Below, in pieces: positions 1 to 5,988 of a DNA stretch of 45,629 nucleotides. The stretch comes from a virus. The position numbers and the translations under genes are program-made. Within the stretch, counting starts at the first letter, position 1, and every line of letters starts with the position of its first letter. The stretch is from the IMG/VR virus record IMGVR_UViG_3300047481_002084, positions 1-45,629 of that record; one strand, given 5' to 3'. Under the pieces are notes generated by a model that did not search any database, was not told the DNA's origin, and saw nothing but the letters and a program-made list of their open reading frames with translations.

Positions 1-408
1 GCGCTTGCGGACTCGGGGGAGGATCGGCTCCCAGATCCAGCTGGGGACGGCGGCCGGGTCACCGGCGGAGCCGAGGCGCAGGTCGAAGCCGTCGAAGTCA
101 GCAGGTTGCGCCGGCGCGTAGCCGGCGCCGTGGTGCCAGCAGTTCCAGACGCTGAGGGGCGCCTGATACCACTGGACGTAGCAGGTGCGGTTAAGGCGGT
201 GCGGGCAGTCCCCGCAGACGGAAGCGCCGTCCTCGGAGGCGAAGGCGTGGTGCGGCGGTATGTCGGCGCGAAGGATCCATGTTTGGATCATGGCGCCGGT
301 TTTGGCGTTACCGGAGCGCGCGGCGAAGCCGGTGGCGATGACGACGATCGGTGCGCCGTCCAGCATCGACGGGCCCTCGTAGAGGACGCGGCCGTTGGGG
401 TTGGTCAT
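1..408 (-). CDS. Conserved phage hypothetical protein with CxxC motif (partial, C-terminus beyond window)
   Basis: The reading frame opens with ATG at 408 and stays open to the left edge, giving 136 residues without a stop, so the C-terminus lies outside the window. The N-terminus reads as a compact conserved phage protein: a VIATG strand at residues 22-27, an N-A-K-T-G-A-M-I-Q-T turn at 34-43, then a cysteine cluster (CGDC at 65-68, C76, C90) followed by histidines, which looks like a small zinc-binding site. From memory, similar proteins of unknown function occur in many siphophages. It is the last seen member of a leftward cluster of small genes, separated from the next gene upstream by a terminator-like hairpin. 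No function is assigned; zinc binding is inference. Confidence 0.7.
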   Translation of the reverse strand, partial: MTNPNGRVLYEGPSMLDGAPIVVIATGFAARSGNAKTGAMIQTWILRADIPPHHAFASEDGASVCGDCPHRLNRTCYVQWYQAPLSVWNCWHHGAGYAPAQPADFDGFDLRLGSAGDPAAVPSWIWEPILPRVRKR

Positions 409-430
409 GCTGTCTACAGCTTGTGAAGAG

Positions 431-459
431 AAAGGGCGAGGCGCCCAGGGAGCTCGCCC
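431..459 (-). terminator. Terminator-like hairpin, leftward
   Basis: On the minus strand a 7-bp stem (GGGCGAG / CTCGCCC) with a 12-base loop is followed by a pyrimidine-rich run TTTCTCTT. It lies between the stop of the 55-aa gene (488) and the start of the partial gene (408), so it could end or attenuate transcription of the small-gene cluster. The loop is long and the T run is interrupted, so strength is uncertain. Confidence 0.4.
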
Positions 460-487
460 ACAAAAGAGGTAGAGCTCCGGGGGAGCG

Positions 488-655
488 TCAGCGGGGGAGT
501 ACAGGGGTGCCGCGCAAGCGGCCAAGCTCGGCGGCCTCGGTGTCGGACATGTCGTTAAGGGCCTCCCATTCGGTCTCGGTTAGGGCGTCGTCGGGGAGGA
601 GGTAGCAGGTCTCGGCGGTGAGGACGGTACCGGTGGAGGCGTCGATGAGGAGCAT
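488..655 (-). CDS. Small hypothetical protein (55 aa)
   Basis: ATG at 655 gives a 55-residue acidic protein. The same frame is open further upstream, but there it overlaps the neighbouring gene that ends at 661, and the upstream translation is arginine- and proline-rich as expected of a shadow frame, so the internal ATG was chosen. The protein has an N-terminal strand (LLIDASTGTVLTAE) and an acidic helical C-terminal half (TETEWEALNDMSD). It sits 5 bp after the 67-aa gene in a compact leftward cluster. Function unknown. Confidence 0.55.
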   Translation of the reverse strand: MLLIDASTGTVLTAETCYLLPDDALTETEWEALNDMSDTEAAELGRLRGTPVLPR

Positions 656-660
656 GGGAG

Positions 661-864
661 TCAGGCGCGGGGGTCGGGGGTGAGGCCGAGCTCGTGGAGG
701 ATCTGGCCTGTGGTGAAGTAGGGGGAGGCTGCGGCGGTGGCGCCGCAGAAGCGCCAACAGCGGAAAGTGGCCGACCAGTAGAGGTCGGATCGGTCGATGC
801 CGACCGAGGCGAGCTGCTCGGCGGTAACGGGAGGGAAGGCGACTTCCCGGAAGTGGGTTTGCAT
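661..864 (-). CDS. Small hypothetical protein (67 aa)
   Basis: ATG at 864, 3 bp downstream of the stop of the 62-aa gene, encodes 67 residues. The composition is natural for a globular protein (residues V-T-A-E-Q-L-A near 14-20, several aromatics W30, F34, W37, F39). It is part of the 1790-488 leftward cluster in which most neighbours overlap by 4 bp or abut, a pattern typical of phage polycistronic accessory genes. I do not recognise the family and can name no function. Confidence 0.55.
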   Translation of the reverse strand: MQTHFREVAFPPVTAEQLASVGIDRSDLYWSATFRCWRFCGATAAASPYFTTGQILHELGLTPDPRA

Positions 865-867
865 GGT

Positions 868-1056
868 TCAGAAAGCGTTGAAAGCGTCCTCGGGCCACAC
901 TTCCTCGATGTGGAAGGTGGCGTCCGGGTGGCGGCGGGTGAGGCCGGCAAGTTCAAGCACGACATCGGCGCGGCTGTAGCCCCAGATGCCTGTGGGGTTA
1001 CAGCGGCTGCCGAGGTCGTCGGTGATGGTGCAGAAGATTTCGTAGGTCACGGTCAC
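868..1056 (-). CDS. Small hypothetical protein (62 aa)
   Basis: GTG at 1056 overlaps the stop of the preceding gene by 4 bp (GTGA), supporting translational coupling. The 62-residue product begins MTVTYEIFCTITDD and carries two cysteines (C9, C19) and an alternating strand/helix pattern (RADVVLELAGLTRRHP then TFHIEEVW). It resembles short single-domain phage accessory proteins of unknown role. No transmembrane segment or known motif is visible. Confidence 0.55.
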   Translation of the reverse strand: MTVTYEIFCTITDDLGSRCNPTGIWGYSRADVVLELAGLTRRHPDATFHIEEVWPEDAFNAF

Positions 1057-1343
1057 TCCAGGTAGAGGTATTCGTAGACGTCAGGGTCGTCGGCGCAGCT
1101 GCAAGCCCAGGTCCAGAGGACACGCTTGCGGTTCTCGTTGTGGTCGCAGAGGTCGGTGCGGTCCCACGCGCCGAAGCCGCGTAGGTACTGACGGAAAAGC
1201 CAGGCGGGGCCGTCGAACTCGAGGTGGTCCACCCAGTAGGAGACGTCTGCGTCGCAGTCGCCTTGGTGGGAGCAGTCGATGACGCACTCGATGGGTAGGG
1301 CGCGGATGGCGGCGCGGCCTTCGAACCAGTCGTTGCAGTACAT
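1053..1343 (-). CDS. Conserved phage hypothetical protein, cysteine- and tryptophan-rich (96 aa)
   Basis: ATG at 1343 gives 96 residues rich in Trp, Cys, Asp and Tyr. Notable segments are R-A-L-P-I-E-C-V-I-D-C near 14-24, YWVDHL near 36-41, and a C-terminal W-T-W-A-C-S-C-A-D-D-P-D-V-Y-E-Y-L-Y. From memory, proteins with this pattern occur in siphophages of several Gram-negative hosts, always as small unknowns. The paired cysteines could bind a metal. It ends with a 4-bp overlap with the next gene and starts 2 bp after the previous one. Confidence 0.65.
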   Translation of the reverse strand: MYCNDWFEGRAAIRALPIECVIDCSHQGDCDADVSYWVDHLEFDGPAWLFRQYLRGFGAWDRTDLCDHNENRKRVLWTWACSCADDPDVYEYLYLE

Positions 1344-1344
1344 G

Positions 1345-1575
1345 TCAGCGGTTGCGGAGAGCGGGAGGCAGAGAGCGGTTCCGGCGGGTGAGCTCCATGC
1401 CGTAGGTGGACGCCTGGTCCAGGTAATAGCCCTCGCGGGCGGGATTCCAGCCGCGCATACCGGCGGCGGCCTGGTGGCAGTCCGCGATGACGTAGCGCAG
1501 GGAGTGGGAATCCAGAGTTGCCGCGTGGGACTCCCAACGAGCGAAGTGCTCGGCGGTGGCGTGCTCGGTGATCAC
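1345..1575 (-). CDS. Conserved phage hypothetical protein (76 aa)
   Basis: GTG at 1575 overlaps the upstream stop codon by 4 bp. The 76-residue helical, basic protein contains a segment L-R-Y-V-I-A-D-C-H-Q-A-A and then W-N-P-A-R-E-G-Y-Y-L-D-Q-A-S-T-Y-G-M-E-L, a combination I associate with small unknown phage proteins. No catalytic motif is visible. It lies in the middle of the leftward cluster and is probably co-transcribed with its neighbours. Confidence 0.6.
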   Translation of the reverse strand: MITEHATAEHFARWESHAATLDSHSLRYVIADCHQAAAGMRGWNPAREGYYLDQASTYGMELTRRNRSLPPALRNR

Positions 1576-1790
1576 TGGCCGGCCTCGATGAGGGCGAACA
1601 GTTCCGCCTTGACTGCGGAAACGGTGAGGCCGGTCACGGTGTGGAGGCCGTACATGCCGTGGTAAGCACCATCGGCGTCGGTGATGAGGGCGATGGCCTG
1701 GGGGTTGACGCCCTCGGGGCGCTCAACATCGGAGCGCCAGATGAACTCCAGGTAGCCGGGTACATCGGCGCGGCGGGAAGCAAAACGCAT
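1572..1790 (-). CDS. Small hypothetical protein, first gene of the left cluster (72 aa)
   Basis: The frame is open upstream to a TTG, but ATG at 1790 gives the more natural N-terminus (MRFASRRADVPGYLEF); a GTG at 1799 is also possible. The product is 72 residues with a mixed strand/helix pattern and an acidic C-terminal helix (SAVKAELFALIEAG). It is the promoter-proximal gene of the leftward small-gene cluster, so the controlling promoter should lie in the noncoding stretch to its right. Function unknown. Confidence 0.55.
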   Translation of the reverse strand: MRFASRRADVPGYLEFIWRSDVERPEGVNPQAIALITDADGAYHGMYGLHTVTGLTVSAVKAELFALIEAGQ

Positions 1791-2340
1791 GCTGGTCACA
1801 GCTTGGGGACATGAGATGCAAAGCACCTCAGCCAAAAGACCCCCGGACGCAGTGCGCCAGGGGGAACTTCTGGGGGAGATGGTTTGTGCCTGGCAGAGCC
1901 GTTTGCCAGGGCTTGGCCGTCCTAGTGAAGCCGGAGCGGCGGGCTACCCCTAAGGGGTGTATCTGCAGGCCAGGCGTTAAGGGGCTGGCGCACCCGCTGT
2001 GACCCCTGTCGGGGGCAGCGTTGATCCCCCTGCAGCAGCGGGATCGGTAAAGACACATGCAGTGCGCCCTCCTGCAGGAGGTTCCGCGTTCGCCTACTTG
2101 CCCCCAGCCATCGGGTACTGGCCGCCTCACCCTCTATCGCCCATCGTTATGGCGTTCGGGAATCTCGGCGACGGTCCTCGTGTTCGGTGTGATCCGAACA
2201 GGCCGTACGTGAGGTGCAAGAGCTAGCGCCCAGTCAGTTTGGGCGCACTGCTGCTATAGCTCCGGGATCCGCCCGGCCGGCCGCGCTTTATCGGCTGCGC
2301 ACTGCGTTTAACGCATCGGTGGTTTCGAACTGACGTAAGT

Positions 2341-2501
2341 GTGGCACACAAGGCGCCGATCTGTCAAGCAACCGGCCGGAGCCGGTACCGGCGCGCAGCC
2401 GCGGGGAGCTGGCCTGAGGCCTAGGCTCCGCGGGGCGGCTGTGCTCCGATGCCATGAATGGTTGCACAAGTTCGGGATCCTGTCAAGCAATACGCCGGAG
2501 C
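2341..2501 (-). repeat. Two promoter-like direct repeats about 118 bp apart
   Basis: The core GAT-C(C)-TGTCAAGCAA-NNN-GCCGGAGC occurs at 2358-2382 and 2476-2501, and similarity continues to the left (GGCACACAAG versus GTTGCACAAG). On the minus strand each copy supplies a perfect TTGACA (-35 like) at 2367-2362 and 2486-2481. The -10 candidates are poor (CACACT with an 18-bp spacer, AACCAT with 17). The leftward promoter before 6522 shares GATCyTGTCAA. They may be tandem promoters for the left small-gene cluster, or binding sites; the leader to 1790 would be over 500 bp. Confidence 0.4.
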
Positions 2502-2588
2502 GGCTTGCCAAGGAAGACGAAAACGCGCATGATGTGCGCGCGTGAGCTCAGTCTGGCATGGCGCTGCGCAGCCGTCAAGCCACCTCAG

Positions 2589-2670
2589 TGAGTCTCATGA
2601 GTCTCACCTAAGGGGCTTGAGTCTCATTGTGTCTCAGGTTGAGTCTCGCCTTGCGTCGCAGTGAGACTGG
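2589..2670. promoter_or_regulatory. Array of TGAGTCTCA operator-like motifs
   Basis: The near-palindrome TGAGTCTCA (TGAG-N-CTCA) occurs exactly at 2589-2597, 2598-2606 and 2618-2626, with one mismatch at 2628-2636 and 2640-2648, and a degenerate inverted copy at 2662-2670. Start-to-start spacings are 9, 20, 10, 12 and 22 bp, close to multiples of a helical turn, as expected for protein bound on one DNA face. The tandem pair at 2589-2606 matches 15 of 18 bases of the element at 6647-6664 in the replication control region. Likely a repressor or activator array; the binding protein is unknown (candidates: the XRE proteins or cyAbrB of this phage). Confidence 0.6.
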
Positions 2671-2744
2671 GGTAAGGGTGCAGACATCTCGGCCTGGCCT
2701 AGAAAAAATGTATGTATATAAATTTTACAAGAATAGTGTTACGG

Positions 2745-3635
2745 TTAAGCGTCGAAAGCTTCCCAAGTGTAGGAGAGCTCTACACGTAGCTTGTGTAGGG
2801 CTTTTTTGTACATGGCGGAGATGCGATATCGCGATATGTTCAGCTCTTCCGATAGCTGATGCAAGCTGCGCTTCTCAAAGTACAGTGATTGCACGATCAG
2901 ATGTTGTGTTGGATCGAGCGTGCCGAGTGCGCGGTAGAGCAGCTCTTCGCGCTCGGTGGATAGAACCGCTAGGTCCGGGGATTCGTTGATGGTGGGGTTG
3001 TCAGTAGTGAGTACCTCGAGAATAGATGTATCTGATAGCTGGCAAAGGGAATCAATAGACGTGCAATCGGTGATGGTGCAGCTGACTAAGGTCTCGGTTA
3101 TGCGCTCACAGGGGAGGTCGAGCTCGGTGCTCAGCTCCTCGAGGGTGGGGGGCCTGCCATAAGCTGCAGTTAATGTGTGTATTGTGCGGCGGATTTTTGT
3201 AGCTAAATCCTGTACGTTAATCGGTAGCCGTATTGTGCGGGATGAGTTGTAGAGCGCGCGTGATATTGACTGCCTAATCCACCAGTAGCTGTAAGTGCTA
3301 AAGGCGTAGCCGCGAGTAGGGTCAAAGAGCTCGATACCGCGGATGAGGCCGAGGCTGCCCTCCTGGATGAGGTCGCTCAGCTCGAGGCCGCGGTTCTGGT
3401 AGCGCTTGGCGAGGTGAACAACGAGCCGCAGATTGGTGCGCACCATGATGTCCAGGGAGCGCTTGCCGAGCCGGGCAACGTGAGCGGGGGCGGCTGTGCG
3501 ATCGGGCTCGGAGGCACCGGGTGGCGTGTAGTCGACCCAGGCGCGGATGCGGTAAGCGTGGCGGAGCTGCGCTTCGCGGGAGAGGATCGGGTGCCGGGCG
3601 ATGTCGCTGAGGTACTTGGAGATGAGATCCGACAT
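2745..3635 (-). CDS. Phage-encoded RpoD-type (sigma-70) RNA polymerase sigma factor
   Basis: The 296-aa product has sigma-70 regions in order: 1.2 (residues 1-35), 2.1-2.4 (about 60-135, with N-L-R-L-V-V-H-L-A, L-I-Q-E-G-S-L-G-L and F-S-T-Y-S-Y-W-W-I-R-Q), 3 (about 133-185) and 4 (about 225-285). The tyrosine/tryptophan pair used to melt the -10 element is kept and the region 2.4 glutamine is present. In the region 4 recognition helix, however, S-R-Y-R-I-S-A replaces the T-R-E-R-I-R-Q of RpoD, changing three of four residues known to read the -35 box. It is the last gene of the leftward early operon. The 5' third is GC-rich and the rest visibly AT-richer, suggesting a mosaic. A host-RNA-polymerase-redirecting role is inferred. 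Confidence 0.9.
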   Translation of the reverse strand: MSDLISKYLSDIARHPILSREAQLRHAYRIRAWVDYTPPGASEPDRTAAPAHVARLGKRSLDIMVRTNLRLVVHLAKRYQNRGLELSDLIQEGSLGLIRGIELFDPTRGYAFSTYSYWWIRQSISRALYNSSRTIRLPINVQDLATKIRRTIHTLTAAYGRPPTLEELSTELDLPCERITETLVSCTITDCTSIDSLCQLSDTSILEVLTTDNPTINESPDLAVLSTEREELLYRALGTLDPTQHLIVQSLYFEKRSLHQLSEELNISRYRISAMYKKALHKLRVELSYTWEAFDA

Positions 3636-3651
3636 GGCTCAGGCGGCAGGC

Positions 3652-3855
3652 TCAGGCGGCGGGTGAGCTGTGGAGATCTCGGACCAGGGAGCCGAGGAGC
3701 CAGGCTCGGGCGTGAGCGAGGCCGTGCTGCTTCGCGATTCTGAAGTACAGCTCGCTGTATGGACCAGTGACTGGGTTACGGCGAATTGTTTCAGCGGATG
3801 CGCTGGAGGTGAGGCGTATGTACTGGGGCAGCACAGTGGCGAGATGAGAGTCCAC
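3652..3855 (-). CDS. Small hypothetical protein (67 aa)
   Basis: GTG at 3855 overlaps the stop of the preceding gene by 1 bp. The 67 residues are basic and mostly helical (A-E-T-I-R-R-N-P-V-T-G-P-Y-S-E-L-Y-F-R-I-A), with no transmembrane segment or metal motif. It ends 16 bp before the sigma factor start and is surely co-transcribed with it. A role with the sigma factor (for example a regulator) is possible but nothing in the sequence shows it. Confidence 0.6.
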   Translation of the reverse strand: MDSHLATVLPQYIRLTSSASAETIRRNPVTGPYSELYFRIAKQHGLAHARAWLLGSLVRDLHSSPAA

Positions 3856-4040
3856 TAGACGGTGATTTTTAGCTGAACGTAGTATGCGGTAGAGGAAGAA
3901 CCGAAGCGAGAAACAGGAGTAATGATTAAGTCGTCGACGGTTGTTCCGGTAATCTCGCTGAAGTCGTTAAGGGTGGCCGTGATGTGCTTTTCTAGCTGTT
4001 CGATCTGCTGACGCAGTTCAAGGACAGTTATGGTTGTCAT
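3855..4040 (-). CDS. Small hypothetical protein with N-terminal coiled coil (61 aa)
   Basis: ATG at 4040, 4-bp overlap with the dNMP kinase stop. Residues 6-24 form an amphipathic helix (V-L-E-L-R-Q-Q-I-E-Q-L-E-K-H-I) followed by a short strand-rich tail ending Y-Y-V-Q-L-K-I-T-V. Such short helix-plus-strand proteins often pair, but no family is recognised. Tightly coupled within the leftward operon between the kinase and the sigma factor. Confidence 0.6.
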   Translation of the reverse strand: MTTITVLELRQQIEQLEKHITATLNDFSEITGTTVDDLIITPVSRFGSSSTAYYVQLKITV

Positions 4041-4648
4041 ACGGATACCGTGTACTCGTTAAAGGCTACGATGTCGTCGATATCAGCGTATAAGGCTTCC
4101 AGCGATTTATTGTTATCAATAATGTGCGTTAAGCCTATGGAGTAATCGTTCTCGGGGTCAGCCAGGGCGCGGAGGTGATCGAGGCTGCCCTCGGAGGCGT
4201 GGCGGGTGTTGCGTTTGATGTCGGGGCGGGTGACCTTCCAGAGCTGGGCGCCGAAGCGATCGAGGAGAGCGGCTTCGTTGGGGAAGCGCATGTCGTCGAC
4301 GACCACTTTGGTTACGCCCTGGAGGTGGAGGCGCATGTAGCGGGAGGTCCAGCAGCGGAGCCAGATCTCGGGGTGGACGCAGTCGCGGCCCCACTCGGTG
4401 CCAAGTGTGCGGAGTAGGTGGCGGGCGTCGACGTGTTCGTCGATCTCGGGGAGGGGCGCAGTCTTGGCGACGTGCGTCATGTGGTGGGCGTCCTGGGCGC
4501 TGTAGCCGAAGTCCAGCAGCAGGGTGCTGATCATGGCTTTCAAGGGCTCGGCGAAGCTGAGGTGGGTGTAGCCGTGGTGGGTGACGAGGTGATCAGCGAT
4601 GGTGGATTTGCCGCTGCCGGCGGCGGGGGAGTAGATGCCGATGAGCAT
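4037..4648 (-). CDS. Deoxynucleoside monophosphate kinase (P-loop NTPase)
   Basis: The 203-aa protein starts with a strand and a Walker A loop, S-P-A-A-G-S-G-K-S-T (residues 7-16), and continues with H-L-S-F-A-E-P-L-K and, near 80-90, L-L-R-T-L-G-T-E-W-G-R-D, the combination typical of phage dNMP kinases of the T4 gene 1 type. These phosphorylate dNMPs to dNDPs and enlarge the nucleotide pool for phage DNA synthesis. V-V-V-D-D-M-R-F-P-N-E near 115-125 is the Walker B/acceptor-site region. The gene fits its place in the replication operon. A related adenylate-kinase-like activity cannot be excluded. Confidence 0.85.
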   Translation of the reverse strand: MLIGIYSPAAGSGKSTIADHLVTHHGYTHLSFAEPLKAMISTLLLDFGYSAQDAHHMTHVAKTAPLPEIDEHVDARHLLRTLGTEWGRDCVHPEIWLRCWTSRYMRLHLQGVTKVVVDDMRFPNEAALLDRFGAQLWKVTRPDIKRNTRHASEGSLDHLRALADPENDYSIGLTHIIDNNKSLEALYADIDDIVAFNEYTVSV

Positions 4649-4650
4649 GA

Positions 4651-5040
4651 TCAGTCGTTGAGGTAGCGGGGATAGAGGAAGACGAGAACCCAGGCGTAGA
4701 CGGCTTTGCCGGCCTCGGTGTAGATCGGGGGTGGTTCGTCGCCGTTCTGCTTGGGATCGCCGAGCACTTGCCAGAGTGTGCGAGCTAGGTATTGGACGTT
4801 GTGCGTGCTGATGTCGTCATTGGTGAGAAGCGCACACAGAGATGCCAGCACGTGGGTAGCTGTAATTTCAAAGTTCAGACCTGTTTTTGTAGTTAGGTCA
4901 CGGTAGAGCTCCATCGTGTCCGCACTGTTTGTGTCCTCTAGGTGGGTGGGGTCGATGCCGCGTGCTTGGGCGTGCTGTACGAGTAGGGCGCCACCGATGA
5001 CGTTGGATACGAGAGCGTGAATAGGTGTCGTCTCAGTCAT
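4651..5040 (-). CDS. Hypothetical protein (129 aa)
   Basis: ATG at 5040 overlaps the exonuclease stop by 4 bp. The 129-residue, largely helical protein has no recognised motif: hydrophobic patches near 10-20 (V-S-N-V-I-G-G-A-L-L-V) and at the C-terminus (A-V-Y-A-W-V-L-V-F-L-Y-P-R-Y) could be buried helices rather than membrane spans. It is located between the exonuclease and dNMP kinase and is probably an accessory DNA metabolism protein, but this is inferred only from position. Confidence 0.65.
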   Translation of the reverse strand: MTETTPIHALVSNVIGGALLVQHAQARGIDPTHLEDTNSADTMELYRDLTTKTGLNFEITATHVLASLCALLTNDDISTHNVQYLARTLWQVLGDPKQNGDEPPPIYTEAGKAVYAWVLVFLYPRYLND

Positions 5041-5717
5041 GCACGTGCTCGGGTGAAACGTTTGATGCGGGCCTCGAAGTGCTGCATGTACTGCGTGAGC
5101 TGCCGGGGGGAGAGTTCCTCAATTTGAGGGGCTTCGTCGGGGATAGCAACAACGATCAGGGCGCGAGTTATGTTTAGCCCTTGAGGTTTGTACACGTAGT
5201 TGGCCGCGGCTACGTATGCGGCTACTTGAAGTGAGTACTCGTACATCTTCGCGGGGTTTCGCAGCTTGTCCGCGGTTTTCCAGTCAAGTAGAGAGGGCTG
5301 CTCGCCGTCGTCGTCTAAGTAGGCGATGCAATCGAATGTTCCTGCGTAGCGAAGCGGGTGATAAATGGCACCTTCCATCACGAGAGGTTTACGCACTCGG
5401 TCAAGGAAGGCTCGTGAGCTATTCCAGTAGGGGGTGTTGAGGAAGTCGAAGCCGGGCTCAGTGCCGTCGAGGAGGTAGCGCTCAACAGCGTCGTGATGGC
5501 GGGTGCCGCGGAAGCTGGCCAGGTTGCAGATGAAGTCAGCGCGGGCTTCGCCTACGGATTCGCGCCAGGCCTGCAGGCCTGTGCTGTCGCGGGTGCTGCT
5601 CAGGATTGTGGTAACAGAGCTGCAAGGACCGAGTGGTGTGGAGTAGCTGCGCTCACCGTTCTCGTGGGAGCGGACCGGTTCATACTTGGGGAGGCCGCGG
5701 ATGGCGTCAGTTGTCAT
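5037..5717 (-). CDS. PD-(D/E)XK exonuclease (RecB/Cas4-like)
   Basis: The 226-aa product carries the complete core of the RecB-type nuclease superfamily: a histidine in G-T-R-H-H-D near 71-76, E115, G-T-F-D at 126-129, D-W-K at 145-147, and the Q-x-x-x-Y helix Q164-Y168. These residues bind the metal and cut the phosphodiester bond. Proteins like this in phages act as 5'-3' or single-strand exonucleases in recombination and end processing. No Fe-S cluster cysteines of the Cas4 type are evident. It follows the small XRE gene with an 11-bp overlap. Confidence 0.85.
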   Translation of the reverse strand: MTTDAIRGLPKYEPVRSHENGERSYSTPLGPCSSVTTILSSTRDSTGLQAWRESVGEARADFICNLASFRGTRHHDAVERYLLDGTEPGFDFLNTPYWNSSRAFLDRVRKPLVMEGAIYHPLRYAGTFDCIAYLDDDGEQPSLLDWKTADKLRNPAKMYEYSLQVAAYVAAANYVYKPQGLNITRALIVVAIPDEAPQIEELSPRQLTQYMQHFEARIKRFTRARA

Positions 5718-5940
5718 AGGGGACGCCCTCGAGGGGGAGCAGGAGTGCGTTGGCGTCGCATTTGAAGACGCGCATGAGATCTGTGAGAATGTTCGGGTCG
5801 ATCAGCTTGGTTTTGCCGCTGGCTATGCGACCCAGGGAATATGGAGAGATTCCAGCGGACTCGGCAACATCGCGCAGTGTGAGTTCTGTGCGGAATAGGT
5901 GGAAGCGGATGTTGCGACCCAGCAGCTTTGTGGTATCCAT
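5707..5940 (-). CDS. XRE-family (Cro/CI-like) helix-turn-helix regulator
   Basis: A 77-aa single-domain protein. Residues 20-45 form a classical helix-turn-helix (L-T-L-R-D-V-A-E-S-A-G-I-S-P-Y-S-L-G-R-I-A-S-G), followed by helices that close the five-helix XRE fold. It has no C-terminal oligomerisation or peptidase domain, so it resembles Cro or a small repressor rather than CI. It lies directly after a terminator that ends the ssDNA-binding gene, so it is expressed by readthrough or from a promoter inside that gene. It is a candidate reader of the TGAGNCTCA motif. Confidence 0.85.
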   Translation of the reverse strand: MDTTKLLGRNIRFHLFRTELTLRDVAESAGISPYSLGRIASGKTKLIDPNILTDLMRVFKCDANALLLPLEGVPYDN

Positions 5941-5953
5941 CGAGGTGTAAAAG

Positions 5954-5975
5954 AAAAAGGGAGCTTTAAGCTCCC
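5954..5975 (-). terminator. Rho-independent terminator after the ssDNA-binding gene
   Basis: On the minus strand the 17-base near-perfect hairpin GGGAGCTTAAAGCTCCC is followed immediately by TTTTT and then CTTTT. It sits 14 bp after the stop of the 5989-6522 gene and just before the XRE gene, so it should lower expression of the rest of the operon relative to the abundant ssDNA-binding protein. Confidence 0.85.
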
Positions 5976-5988
5976 CCGTTGGATAGGG

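Larger units (their letters stand above)
1791..2744. other. Long noncoding region with hairpins and repeats
   Basis: About 950 bp hold no convincing gene: the longest open frames read as proline/arginine/cysteine-rich nonsense. Structure is plentiful. Inverted repeats are at 1889-1910 (CCTGGCA/TGCCAGG), 2068-2081 (palindrome CCTCCTGCAGGAGG), 2181-2200 (TGTTCGG/CCGAACA), 2226-2246 (GCGCCCA/TGGGCGC), 2305-2322 area (TGCGTT-T-AACGCA) and 2381-2392 (GCCGGTACCGGC). Two direct repeats and a motif array follow. The last 45 bp next to the sigma gene are strikingly AT-rich (2700-2745). It could be a long regulated leader, a structured RNA, or a DNA transaction site; nothing seen decides between these. 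Confidence 0.6.

Noticed and set aside
1828-2130. Leftward 100-codon frame in the noncoding stretch
   Set aside because: Composition (Cys, Arg, Pro mix) and lack of a good start or coupling do not look like a gene.
2225-2345. tRNA-like pieces (for example TTTCGAAC near 2323)
   Set aside because: No four-arm cloverleaf with acceptor stem could be drawn on either strand.
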